The position numbers and the translations under genes are program-made. From assembly GCA_030730365.1 (NCBI GenBank), contig JANQVJ010000070.1:3597-45753 (forward strand): a stretch of DNA of 42,157 bases, given 5' to 3'. Each line of letters starts with the position of its first letter. The first letter of the stretch is position 1. This DNA comes from Verrucomicrobiales bacterium. GTDB lineage: Bacteria; Verrucomicrobiota; Verrucomicrobiia; Verrucomicrobiales; DEV007. Positions 8,068 to 16,567 of this stretch are shown here, one piece after another. The notes beneath the pieces are model-generated. The model saw only the letters and a list, made by a program, of their open reading frames with translations. It was not told where the DNA came from and did no database searches.

Positions 8068-9171
8068 ATGCGCTTCTCAACCCTCCTGAAGAAACCTGCC
8101 GAATGGATGCGGACCCCCGGTCCCGAGAGCGACATCGTCATGACGAGCCGGGTCCGCCTCGCCCGCAATCTCGTCGGCCACCCCTTCCCCGGCTGGGCGC
8201 GAAAAGAGGACAGGCACCTCGTCATGGACGCGGTCAGACCGGCGCTTGAAGAGCTTTCAGAGATGAAGGACTCTTTTTCCGAAGAGATGACGAAACTCAC
8301 CGCGATCGAGAAACAGGTCCTCGTCGAGCGCCACCTCATCTCCCGCGAACACGCCGCCAAAGGCCGCGGCTGCGGCACCGTGATGAATCGCAAGCAGACC
8401 ATCAGTGTCATGATCAACGAGGAGGACCACCTCCGTATGCAGGCGATCCGTCCCGGTCTGCAACTTCTCTCGGCCTTCCGCGCCCTCGATCAGATCGACA
8501 CCCAGCTCGAGAGCGAGCTGCCCTACGCCTTTGATCACCAGTATGGCTACCTCACCGCCTGCCCGACCAATCTCGGGACAGGGATGCGCGCCTCGGCGAT
8601 GTTACACCTGCCCGGTCTCGTCCTCAGCGAGCAAATCAGCCAGACCATCGCGGGGGCCAACAAAATCGGTCTCGCCGTCCGCGGTCTCTACGGAGAAGGC
8701 ACCGAGGCTCTCGCCAATCTTTTCCAGATCTCGAACCAGAACACCCTGGGGACGAAGGAAGAGGAAATCATCGCCCACCTCGATCGTGTCATCTCGCAGC
8801 TCATCGCGAATGAAAAAAATGCTCGGATGAAAATCCTCGAGGACCGGCCCACAATGATGCAGGATCAGATCGGCCGTGCTTACGCCGTCCTTAAGTTTGC
8901 GCACATTATTTCGTCGAAAGAGGCCCTGAACCATCTTTCCATGATCCGCCTGGGCTGCGACCTCGGCTTTATTCCCGAAGAAGAGCGCGAGGCGATTACC
9001 GTCCTGCTTACCGAAATCCAACCCGCTCACCTCCAAATCTCCGCGAAACGTAAACTTTCACCGGAGGAAAGGGACATTTTGCGTGCCGACATTATTCGTT
9101 CTAGCTTAAATGGCCTGACGCCTCCTGATTTTACTACTATATTGACCGAAAGGGACAACGACGATGAATAA
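8068..9171 (+). CDS. mcsB: Protein arginine kinase McsB
   Basis: A 367-residue ATP:guanido phosphotransferase-fold kinase that phosphorylates arginine side chains and marks proteins for ClpC. Visible are SDIVMTSRVRLARNL (21-35), the NEEDH loop with catalytic glutamates (117-121), and TACPTNLGTGMRAS (163-176), where Cys165 matches the conserved active-site cysteine. RDILRA (335-340) fits the RDXXRA motif that forms the phosphoarginine-sensing site in McsB. The frame opens at GTG 8026, but the ATG at 8068 begins closer to the family N-terminus. The 3' end overlaps the clpC start by 8 nt, suggesting translational coupling. The 63-nt gap from mcsA is consistent with one operon. Confidence 0.93.
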   Translation: MRFSTLLKKPAEWMRTPGPESDIVMTSRVRLARNLVGHPFPGWARKEDRHLVMDAVRPALEELSEMKDSFSEEMTKLTAIEKQVLVERHLISREHAAKGRGCGTVMNRKQTISVMINEEDHLRMQAIRPGLQLLSAFRALDQIDTQLESELPYAFDHQYGYLTACPTNLGTGMRASAMLHLPGLVLSEQISQTIAGANKIGLAVRGLYGEGTEALANLFQISNQNTLGTKEEEIIAHLDRVISQLIANEKNARMKILEDRPTMMQDQIGRAYAVLKFAHIISSKEALNHLSMIRLGCDLGFIPEEEREAITVLLTEIQPAHLQISAKRKLSPEERDILRADIIRSSLNGLTPPDFTTILTERDNDDE

Positions 9172-11695
9172 TTTTACCCCCAGAGCTCAGCAAGTTCTCG
9201 CCCTCGCTAGAAAAGAGGCGGACCGGTTCAACCACAACTACGTCGGGACGGAGCACCTTCTCCTCGGCCTCATCAAACTGGGACAGGGCGTCGCCGTCAA
9301 TGTCCTCCAGAAGATGAACCTGGACCTTGATACCGTGCGCCTAGAAGTCGAGAAGCAGGTAGGGAATGGTCCGGAGACGAAGATGGTCGGCAATATCCCC
9401 TACACTCCCCGGGTGAAAAAGGTCCTCGCCCTCGCCGGAAAAGAAGCCAAGGCGCTCAATCACAGCTACGTCGGGACCGAGCACATCCTCCTCGGACTGC
9501 TCCGCGAAGGCGACGGTGTGGCTGCCCGCGTCCTCAAAAATCTCGAGGTCGATATCGAGCGCACGCGCAATGAAATCCTTCGGGAACTCGATCCGAATTT
9601 CTCGGGCAACAGCGTCGAAGACGACGACAACGAATTCGAAGATCCGGGCACCGCCGGCCGCAAGGAAGGCAAGACTCCGGCCCTCAAGGCCTTTGGTCGC
9701 GACCTCACCGAGCTCGCCCACGCCGCTGAACTCGATCCTGTGATCGGTCGCAGCAGCGAAATCGAGCGTGTCATCCAGATCCTCTGCCGCCGCACCAAGA
9801 ACAACCCCGTCCTTATCGGGGAAGCCGGCGTCGGCAAGACCGCCATCGCTGAGGGACTCGCGCAGGAGATTGCCTCGGGCAATGTCCCCGAGCTGCTCCG
9901 CGACAAAAAGGTCATCACTCTCGACCTCGCCCTCATGGTCGCCGGAACGAAGTATCGCGGCCAGTTCGAAGAGCGCATCAAAGCGGTCATGGACGAGATC
10001 AAACGATCACGCAACGTTATCCTCTTCATTGACGAGCTCCACACCATCGTCGGGGCCGGATCGGCCGAAGGGGCCATGGACGCCTCGAACATCATTAAGC
10101 CCGCCCTCAGCCGCGGCGAACTCCAGTGCATCGGCGCGACGACGATGAACGAGTATCGCAAGTTCATCGAGAAAGACGCCGCCCTCGAGCGCCGCTTCCA
10201 GCAGGTCAAAGTGGAAGAGCCAAATGTCGAAGACGCCATCCTCATCCTCCATGGCCTGCGCTCAAGGTATGAAGCCCACCATAAGGCCCATTACACCAAC
10301 GAAGCAATCGAGGCTTGCGTGAGGCTCTCCGCTCGTTATCTCACGGGGCGTTTCCTGCCCGACAAGGCCATCGACATTCTCGACGAAGCCGGGGCACGTT
10401 CGCGCATCGCCTCAATGACCCGCCCGCCCGAGATCAAAGGTCTCGAAGCCGAGATCGAAGCCATTGTGGGCGAGAAGGAAGCAGCGATCAAAAATCAGGA
10501 TTTCGAGAACGCCGCCGCCCTCCGCGACAAAGAGAAGCACAAGCGTCAGGAAGTCGAGGACATCCTCACGAGCTGGCGTGCGATCAATGAAGAAAAGATC
10601 GTCACGGTGGAAGAAGACGACATCATGACCGTCGTCGCGAAGTGGACCGGTGTCCCCCTCCAGCGCATGGAGGAGAAAGAGACCGAGAAACTTCTCAAAA
10701 TGGAGGACGAACTCAAGAGCCGTGTCATCGGTCAGGACGAAGCCGTCATCGCGATCTCGCGGGCCCTGCGCCGCAGCCGCGCCGATCTCAAGGATCCCCG
10801 TCGCCCCATCGGTTCTTTTATCTTCCTCGGCCCCACCGGTGTCGGCAAGACCTACCTCGCGCGGAACCTCGCCGAGTTCATGTTCGGTGACAAAGAGGCG
10901 CTCATCCAGATCGACATGTCTGAGTACATGGAGAAATTCACGAGCAGCCGTCTCATCGGTTCGCCTCCCGGGTATGTTGGCTACGAAGAGGGCGGTCAAC
11001 TCTCCGAAGCCGTCCGACGCCGCCCTTACTCTGTCGTCCTTTTCGACGAGATCGAAAAAGCGCACCCAGACGTCATGAACCTGCTCCTCCAGATCCTGGA
11101 AGAAGGTATCATCACCGATAGTCTCGGCCGAAAGATCGATTTCCGGAATACGATCATCATCATGACCACGAACGTGGGAGCCGATGTCATCAAACGCCAG
11201 GTCAACCTTGGCTTTGGTGCGATGGGTGGCGGCGATGAAAACTATGCCAGCATGCGCGACAAGATTCTGGATCGTGCCAAAGAGGCCTTCAAGCCCGAGT
11301 TCCTCAATCGGCTCGACGAGAAGATTGTCTTCCACGTCCTCGACCGGGAGAATCTCATCCAGATCGTTGATCTTGAGATCAACACCGTCGTGAAGCGCCT
11401 CGCCGGGAAGAACATCCATCTGAAGCTCGACAAGAAGGCCAAGGAGTTCCTCATCGAACAGGGCTACGATCCGAACTACGGGGCTCGCCCCATGCGTCGC
11501 GCCGTCGAACGCCACATTGAGGATCCCCTCGCCGAACACCTTCTCCGCGGAGACATCGCCGCCGGTCACGTCGTCAAGATCACGCACAAGAAGGATGAGA
11601 AATATCTCAGCTTCCGCCCTGTCGGGGCCGATGAAAGCGAGACCGACGAAGCCGTCGAACCGGTAATCGAGCCGGTAAACTCGGCCGAAGGCTGA
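9164..11695 (+). CDS. clpC: ClpC AAA+ unfoldase
   Basis: An 843-residue class I Clp ATPase that unfolds substrates for ClpP. In order: two N-domain repeats (1-145), the first ATPase module with Walker A GEAGVGKT (about 219-226) and Walker B ILFIDELH, a middle domain carrying a UVR motif (about 435-480) that identifies ClpC rather than ClpA or ClpB, and the second ATPase module with GPTGVGKT (about 557-564). LGFG (about residues 683-686) fits the ClpP-binding loop. Glu30 and Glu106, each in a GTEH motif, align with the two phosphoarginine-binding glutamates of Bacillus ClpC (Glu32 and Glu106), so recognition of McsB-marked proteins is likely retained. The start overlaps the end of mcsB by 8 nt. 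A weak AAAGGGA lies about 10 nt upstream. A strong terminator follows the gene. Confidence 0.96.
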   Translation: MNNFTPRAQQVLALARKEADRFNHNYVGTEHLLLGLIKLGQGVAVNVLQKMNLDLDTVRLEVEKQVGNGPETKMVGNIPYTPRVKKVLALAGKEAKALNHSYVGTEHILLGLLREGDGVAARVLKNLEVDIERTRNEILRELDPNFSGNSVEDDDNEFEDPGTAGRKEGKTPALKAFGRDLTELAHAAELDPVIGRSSEIERVIQILCRRTKNNPVLIGEAGVGKTAIAEGLAQEIASGNVPELLRDKKVITLDLALMVAGTKYRGQFEERIKAVMDEIKRSRNVILFIDELHTIVGAGSAEGAMDASNIIKPALSRGELQCIGATTMNEYRKFIEKDAALERRFQQVKVEEPNVEDAILILHGLRSRYEAHHKAHYTNEAIEACVRLSARYLTGRFLPDKAIDILDEAGARSRIASMTRPPEIKGLEAEIEAIVGEKEAAIKNQDFENAAALRDKEKHKRQEVEDILTSWRAINEEKIVTVEEDDIMTVVAKWTGVPLQRMEEKETEKLLKMEDELKSRVIGQDEAVIAISRALRRSRADLKDPRRPIGSFIFLGPTGVGKTYLARNLAEFMFGDKEALIQIDMSEYMEKFTSSRLIGSPPGYVGYEEGGQLSEAVRRRPYSVVLFDEIEKAHPDVMNLLLQILEEGIITDSLGRKIDFRNTIIIMTTNVGADVIKRQVNLGFGAMGGGDENYASMRDKILDRAKEAFKPEFLNRLDEKIVFHVLDRENLIQIVDLEINTVVKRLAGKNIHLKLDKKAKEFLIEQGYDPNYGARPMRRAVERHIEDPLAEHLLRGDIAAGHVVKITHKKDEKYLSFRPVGADESETDEAVEPVIEPVNSAEG

Positions 11696-12146
11696 TCCGG
11701 CGCGGTCAAAACATTCACCAACAAAAAGCCGGGACTTGCTCCCGGCTTTTTTGTGTCCTCGCGCTGCCACGTCTTGTAGAGGTCACCGGCCCGGTAAAGT
11801 TGTCCCGGTTCCGCCCGCGTTCCGGGTGCCCGCGTCGCATTAAAATGGTCGGCATGGATCCGCGGATAGCTGCCAAGCAGTTGCCAGAGCCGCCAGCTCA
11901 TCCCCTGATTTTCGGCGGGAGTCCCATGGAGAGGAAAACGAATCTCATTGTAAGTCGTGACACCCTCATTCTCCGGCAGCGATCCCCCGATCCCCGGAAT
12001 ATCGACAACAATGCGCATCTGGCGAGGTTTCCACGTCACCCGCAGAGCGGCAGACTCCGCACCCCGCGCAGAAAGTGACTCGAAGCCACCATGGCGAGAC
12101 CGAGCCCCAGAAAAAGGGCGATTTCGGTAGTCCATTTTCGGGACAT
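11566..12146 (-). pseudogene. Membrane-anchored protein of unknown function, frameshifted
   Basis: The ATG at 12144-12146 opens a frame reading MSRKWTTEIALFLGLGLAMV, a positively charged start followed by a membrane segment or signal anchor, but it stops at 12036-12038 after 36 codons. A neighbouring frame takes over at the four-C run 12062-12065 (four Gs on the coding strand). It reads like real protein (residues such as LRVTWKPRQMRIVVDIPGIG, then a Trp/Arg/His-rich segment to about 11760). One extra G in the run would fuse the two parts. Beyond about 11760 the frame runs through the clpC terminator and into the antisense of clpC until 11566, so the true C-terminus is uncertain. I recognise no family. 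The gene follows pgsA on the same strand after 47 nt. Confidence 0.5.
11723..11752. terminator. Rho-independent terminator after clpC
   Basis: A perfect 12-bp stem (AAAAAGCCGGGA, 11723-11734, with 11740-11751) encloses a 5-nt loop and is followed by a T-run, 27 nt after the clpC stop. The A-run on the left makes it work in both directions, so it could also end the minus-strand gene that converges on clpC. Confidence 0.9.
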
Positions 12147-12193
12147 GGGGGAAAGAGGAGGGAAAGTGAAAAAGACGTGAGCCGCGCCCCGGA

Positions 12194-12778
12194 TCAGCAG
12201 TCGCTGAGCAGCTTCCGGTTCTTCCAGACATAACTCAAGCCCGAGATCAACGTGAGCGCGAGACTGACCCAGATGAGGAGCAGCCCGAGCCGCGCCGGCC
12301 CGAGCAGCGGAAGATCAAAGACCGGGTTCAGCCACTGAAAGAGCGGCTCGCGCGCCGCGATCATGAGGAGAAAATAGATCACCGTCACGATCTGAAAAAT
12401 CGTTTTGTATTTCCCGAGGCTGTCCGCCGCAAGGACGACACCCTCGGCCGTGGCGAGGAGCCGCAGACCGGTGACGAGGAATTCACGCGAAAGAATCACA
12501 ATGACGATCCACGCCGGAATGAAGTTCAGGCAGGCCAGCAGGACAAATCCCGCACAGATCAGAATCTTGTCCGCGAGCGGATCCATCAGCTTGCCGAAGT
12601 TCGTGATGAGCGAGTGCTTCCGTGCGAGATGCCCGTCGAGGAAGTCCGTGTAGGCCGCGATCGAAAAGACAATCAGCGCCGCCGTGCCGCCGTAGGGCAG
12701 GCCATCGATCGAGAGCAGCGCGACAAACACGAAAGTCAGGACGAGGCGCGCAACGGTAAGTTGATTCGGGAGGTTCAT
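12194..12778 (-). CDS. pgsA: Phosphatidylglycerophosphate synthase
   Basis: A 194-residue integral membrane CDP-alcohol phosphotransferase that makes phosphatidylglycerol phosphate from CDP-diacylglycerol and glycerol 3-phosphate. The family signature D-G-x2-A-R-x8-G-x3-D-x3-D is complete in DGHLARKHSLITNFGKLMD and the ADK that follows (about residues 48-72). The N-terminus MNLPNQLTVARL and several hydrophobic segments are typical of PgsA, and length is normal. The start at 12776-12778 is an ATG with GGGAGG a few bases upstream on the plus strand, which does not read as a Shine-Dalgarno sequence on the coding strand. PssA or cardiolipin synthase of the same superfamily is less likely given the N-terminus. 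Confidence 0.93.
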   Translation of the reverse strand: MNLPNQLTVARLVLTFVFVALLSIDGLPYGGTAALIVFSIAAYTDFLDGHLARKHSLITNFGKLMDPLADKILICAGFVLLACLNFIPAWIVIVILSREFLVTGLRLLATAEGVVLAADSLGKYKTIFQIVTVIYFLLMIAAREPLFQWLNPVFDLPLLGPARLGLLLIWVSLALTLISGLSYVWKNRKLLSDC

Positions 12779-13121
12779 TCAGGAGCTCAGACCGACCATA
12801 GCGTGACGTAGGCCACTGAGCAAACGGATCAAAGGGGCAATTTGTCCCGGGAAAGTGTAGCGGTGACTGGAACTTCGGAGGACTGGCCCGAATGGCTCGG
12901 GATGAACGCGAGCGCTGGGGCACAGTCATCCGTGCCCGTTCGGCCACTCAGCGGCTTCCGGCGTGCGCGCGGGAGCTTCCGTTCTTACCGTGATACGGAA
13001 TGACCGCGACCAAGGGGATCCCGATTCCACTCAACTCGGACAATAAATGTCGCGGCCGCGACATTTATTGTCCGAAAGCCCCCCATCATTGACGTCATTA
13101 AAGCACACCACCACCCCACCA
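12779..13121. other. Intergenic region between lactonase and pgsA
   Basis: This 343-bp stretch lies downstream of the lactonase-like gene and upstream of pgsA, both on the minus strand. It contains no convincing gene. The only distinct structure is the 40-bp palindrome listed separately; 12779-13035 presumably includes the pgsA promoter, which I cannot place. Confidence 0.5.
13036..13075. repeat. Perfect 40-bp palindrome
   Basis: TCGGACAATAAATGTCGCGG is followed directly by its exact reverse complement, with the centre between 13055 and 13056 and no spacer. Each 20-base half also carries a smaller inverted repeat (GACA-ATAAA-TGTC), so the element could form one long hairpin or a two-lobed cruciform. 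It lies 47 bp after the stop codon of the lactonase-like gene but has no T-run on either side, so it is not a standard Rho-independent terminator. It could be a REP/REPIN-like element, a site for a dimeric DNA-binding protein or an mRNA-stabilising hairpin. Confidence 0.9.
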
Positions 13122-14189
13122 TCAAAACTTCACCCCCAGCACCCACGCCGGGCTCTTTCCGCAGGGGTAATTTTTCAGGGGCGTCAGGGTGCCGTTGTCA
13201 GGATCGCGGCGATAGACGATGAGAGTGTCGGATCCCTGCCCTGCCGAGACGATGTAGTTTTCTCCCCCGGGAATGAGGGCAAAAGAACGCGGCGTTTTCT
13301 CTGTCGGTGTCTGCCCGAGCGAAGTCAGCTTTCCCGTGGCGGAATCAATCGAGAAAACCGCAAGACTGTCGTGCCCGCGATTCGAGGCGTAGAGGAAACG
13401 CCCGTCCGCGCTCACATGGATGTCGGCGCAGCTGCCCTTCGACTTGTCCCATTCGGGCGGAGTCGTCGAGAGCGTCTCGTGCCGTGTCATCGTCCCCGTG
13501 GCCGCATCGTAGACACAGCGGGTCACGCTCTGGCCCTGCTCGTTGACGAGGTAGGCCCAGCGACCGCCCGGATGAAAGGCCATGTGCCGCGGTCCTGCCC
13601 CCGCCTCGCCTCCGAGATGCGGCGGCGTATTCAGAGTGATCACGCCCGTGGCCGCGTCGAACTTCATTTGCTCGAGCTTGTTCAGCTCTCCGACGTGCGG
13701 GACAAAGGCGAAACGATTCGCCGCATCAGTCATGATGGAGTGCGCCTTTTTCCCCGTGAAGAGGGACGAGACCGGTTCGCCCGTGACGACGCCGTCGGTG
13801 ATCCGGCTCACGCTGACGATGCCCTCACCATAGGATGCCGAGAGCAGCCAGTTGCCCGTCTTATCGAGATGGACGTAGGCCGAGTTGCTCCCCGCCGGCG
13901 TGATCACCACATCCGAGAGCACCCCCGTCGCGGGGTCGATCTTGATCGAGGCGAACTCGCTCGTCGTGCGCACCGCCGCATAGAGGCGCGAGTGATCGGG
14001 ACGTATCGCGAGGCTTCCGGGCGATCCCTTCAAGTCGATCGCGCCGGTCCGGGTGAGATCCCCGGTTTTTTCGTCCAGGGTAAAAATGGCGATGCGATTG
14101 TCCCCGCTCTCCGAAACATACACGACCGTCGGTCCCGCCAGGGCCGGATGAATAAAGAGGGCGAGCGCGAGAAGAACGGATTTTTTCAT
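13122..14189 (-). CDS. Exported lactonase-family beta-propeller protein
   Basis: A 355-residue protein with a signal peptide (MKKSVLLALALFIHPALAGP) followed by repeated propeller blades, recognisable by recurring YVSESGDNRIAIF-, RFLYASNRGHDSLAVF- and ARLYAAVRTTSEFASI-like strands. This is the YbhE/6-phosphogluconolactonase beta-propeller family. Because this copy is exported, the cytosolic pentose-phosphate role is unlikely; exported members are often of unknown substrate. The frame extends to 14315, overlapping the phosphoesterase gene, but the ATG at 14187-14189 begins the signal peptide. No Shine-Dalgarno sequence is present. A 40-bp palindrome lies just beyond the stop. Confidence 0.85.
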   Translation of the reverse strand: MKKSVLLALALFIHPALAGPTVVYVSESGDNRIAIFTLDEKTGDLTRTGAIDLKGSPGSLAIRPDHSRLYAAVRTTSEFASIKIDPATGVLSDVVITPAGSNSAYVHLDKTGNWLLSASYGEGIVSVSRITDGVVTGEPVSSLFTGKKAHSIMTDAANRFAFVPHVGELNKLEQMKFDAATGVITLNTPPHLGGEAGAGPRHMAFHPGGRWAYLVNEQGQSVTRCVYDAATGTMTRHETLSTTPPEWDKSKGSCADIHVSADGRFLYASNRGHDSLAVFSIDSATGKLTSLGQTPTEKTPRSFALIPGGENYIVSAGQGSDTLIVYRRDPDNGTLTPLKNYPCGKSPAWVLGVKF

Positions 14190-14275
14190 GAAAGACAGAT
14201 TCAATAAGGTTGAGTCGATAAGCATACCCTGCTTGGTCGGGCGGCGTCTCCCGGCGTGATCGGGGAAATTCGGGT

Positions 14276-14998
14276 TTATACCACCTCGAAGACCCGCTGA
14301 CGGCTGCACGCCCATTGCCGGATCGATCCGGTCGGCTGATAGGTGCCGCCTCCGGCCCAGGGGGAAAAGGCGGGCAACACGGCGTGGCGCATGGGCGAAT
14401 CGGGACGCGTCTCCATCACTAAAGAGGGCAGCGTCAGCGCCGTCCCCGCCCCGTCGCGAAAGCGGAACGAAGGATGCCGGTGCCCCGTGATCTCGACGAG
14501 TGACTCCCCCGCCCCGATCGCGTCGGGCTGCAGGGCGAGATGGCCGTGATGGAAAAAGAAGCCCTCGACCCGATGCGATTTCACAAAATCAAAATGCCGC
14601 CGTATCACGCCACGGTCGTGATTGCCCTCGATGAGGACTAGATCCGCCCCCAGCTCGGTGAGCCCGTGCAGCCACACGATCGCCTCGTCGGGCGCGGCGG
14701 AACTGTCGACGATGTCGCCGACGAGGATGAGCGTCGCGGGGGCATAACTCTGCACAAGCGCACGCAGCCGCTCCTGCACCGTCTCCATTCCCCACATCGG
14801 CCAGAGTCCCCCAGCACGGCGGCGGCTCATTTCATACCCGAAGTGGAGATCCGCGACCGCGAGCCAGCGTTGCGTTCGATGGTAAAGGGCGAGGCGTCCG
14901 TCGAGGACGAGAGCGGGCTCCACTTCGAGACAGGCGCAACACGGCGCTCCCGCCGCGACGCGGGGAACTTCGGTTGATTTTTCTGCGGGGTCGATCAT
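14276..14998 (-). CDS. Metallophosphoesterase, PdeM-like
   Basis: A 240-residue calcineurin-like phosphoesterase. All metal-binding blocks are present: DLH (50-52), GDIVD (94-98), GNHDRG (125-130), HHGH (150-153) and GHRHP (172-176). The arrangement fits the small PdeM-type enzymes described as ligase-associated DNA damage response endonucleases or phosphodiesterases. No DNA ligase or helicase partner lies next to it, so a DNA-repair role rests only on family resemblance. It is divergent from lysS, with 41 bp between the start codons, which must hold both promoters. Cys20, Cys21 and Cys23 near the N-terminus are unusual for the family but have no evident role. Confidence 0.8.
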   Translation of the reverse strand: MIDPAEKSTEVPRVAAGAPCCACLEVEPALVLDGRLALYHRTQRWLAVADLHFGYEMSRRRAGGLWPMWGMETVQERLRALVQSYAPATLILVGDIVDSSAAPDEAIVWLHGLTELGADLVLIEGNHDRGVIRRHFDFVKSHRVEGFFFHHGHLALQPDAIGAGESLVEITGHRHPSFRFRDGAGTALTLPSLVMETRPDSPMRHAVLPAFSPWAGGGTYQPTGSIRQWACSRQRVFEVV

Positions 14999-15039
14999 CC
15001 TTCCGTTCGCCTCAATCCATTTTTTCAGAACCTTATCCT

Positions 15040-16521
15040 ATGTCAGACGAAACAGAAGTGCCACCCGCAGAAGACCTCGGAGCCCTGCTCAAAGTCCGCC
15101 GTGAAAAGATGGAAAATCTCCGCGGCCTCGGCATTGATCCTTTCGGCAAAGGATACGCGACGACGCACTCGCCCGGTCCGCTCCGCGCCAATTTTACCGA
15201 AGGAGAGGTCGTACGTCTCGCCGGCCGCATCACTGCCCTGCGCGACATGGGGAAGAGTAACTTCCTCGACATTTCCGACATCAACGGCCGCATCCAGATC
15301 TTTGTGAATCAAAAGCAGATCGGCGACGAGCAGTGGGCCGCCTACAAAAATCTCGACATCGGTGACTGGATCGGCGTCGCGGGCGAGACCTTCACCACCC
15401 AGGTCGGCGAGCCCTCGGTCAAGGCAAACGAGATCACGGTGCTCTCGAAGTCCCTCCGTCCCATGCCCTCAAAGTGGCACGGCATCGTCGATCCGCAGAT
15501 CAAGTATCGCCAGCGCTACCTCGACCTTATCGCCAACGAGCGGTCGCGCGAGATTTTCAAAAAGCGCTGCCTCATGGTCGCCGAGATCCGCCGCTACCTG
15601 CAGGAGCGCGATTTCTTCGAAGTCGAGACCCCGATGTTGCAGGATGTCCCCGGCGGTGCCGCCGCCCAGCCCTTCGAGACGCACCACAACGCGCTCGGGA
15701 TGGACATGTTCCTCCGCATCGCGCCCGAGCTCTACCTCAAGCGCCTCCTCGTGGGCGGGTTTGAAAAAGTCTTCGAGCTCAATCGCAGCTTCCGCAACGA
15801 GGGCATCAGCCGTCGCCACAATCCCGAGTTCACCATGCTCGAGGCCTACTGGGCCTACGCCGACTTCGAGCAGATGGCCGACCTCGTCGAAGACCTCATT
15901 TGCCATCTCGCCGAGAAATACTGCGGCGGTCTCCAGATCGAACACCGCGACGTCGACGGCAATGTCACGAAAACGATCGACCTCTCCCGTCCCTGGAAGC
16001 GTGCCCCCTACCGCGACCTCGTCGCCGGTGCCGCCGGGGCTGACTGGTGGGATCTCACCCTCGACGGCCGCCGCGCCCGCTGCCGCGAACTCGGCGTCGA
16101 GATCTCCGCTGACATGGAGGACTACGAGATCTCGCAGCAGGTCTTTGAAAAGCTCGTCGAGGAAAAGACCATCAATCCCGTTTTCGTCACCCACGTTTCC
16201 AAAGAACTCGTCCCCCTCGCGAAGCAGAACGCGCAGGATGACTCCATCGTCGATGTCTACGAGCTCATCATCAACGGAGCCGAAATCTCGCCCGGCTACT
16301 CCGAGCTGAATGATCCCGACGTGCAGCGCCGCCGCCTTGAGGAGCAGGCCGGAGAAGAGATCCAGAAAATCGACGAGGATTTCCTCCTCGCACTCGAATA
16401 CGGCATGCCGCCCGCCGGCGGGATCGGGATCGGGATCGACCGTCTCATCATGATGCTGACCGGGGCGGAGTCGATCCGCGATGTTGTCCTCTTCCCGCAG
16501 TTGAAGAGGAAAGAGGCCTGA
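15040..16521 (+). CDS. lysS: Lysyl-tRNA synthetase, class II
   Basis: A 493-residue class II aminoacyl-tRNA synthetase that charges tRNA-Lys. It has the N-terminal OB-fold anticodon-binding domain (about 60-150, with GRITALRDMGKSNFLDI), motif 2 FELNRSFRNEGISRRHNPEF (from about residue 245) and motif 3 GIGIGIDRLIMMLTG (about 460-474). Length is normal for bacterial LysS. The frame is open to 14974, but the ATG at 15040 is the only start that fits the family; it has no Shine-Dalgarno sequence. It converges with the PVC-type cytochrome gene 46 nt downstream. Confidence 0.97.
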   Translation: MSDETEVPPAEDLGALLKVRREKMENLRGLGIDPFGKGYATTHSPGPLRANFTEGEVVRLAGRITALRDMGKSNFLDISDINGRIQIFVNQKQIGDEQWAAYKNLDIGDWIGVAGETFTTQVGEPSVKANEITVLSKSLRPMPSKWHGIVDPQIKYRQRYLDLIANERSREIFKKRCLMVAEIRRYLQERDFFEVETPMLQDVPGGAAAQPFETHHNALGMDMFLRIAPELYLKRLLVGGFEKVFELNRSFRNEGISRRHNPEFTMLEAYWAYADFEQMADLVEDLICHLAEKYCGGLQIEHRDVDGNVTKTIDLSRPWKRAPYRDLVAGAAGADWWDLTLDGRRARCRELGVEISADMEDYEISQQVFEKLVEEKTINPVFVTHVSKELVPLAKQNAQDDSIVDVYELIINGAEISPGYSELNDPDVQRRRLEEQAGEEIQKIDEDFLLALEYGMPPAGGIGIGIDRLIMMLTGAESIRDVVLFPQLKRKEA

Positions 16522-16567
16522 AGAAGCGAATCTCTCTTCACCACACTTCTTTCCCGGCGCGGGCTTC

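Noticed and set aside
10412..11770. Long open frame antisense to clpC (452 codons)
   Set aside because: The plus strand encodes a complete, motif-rich ClpC; the antisense frame is acidic low-complexity and matches no family.
12483..12947. Open frame overlapping pgsA upstream
   Set aside because: It is another frame of the pgsA region; the PgsA signature is intact in the chosen frame.
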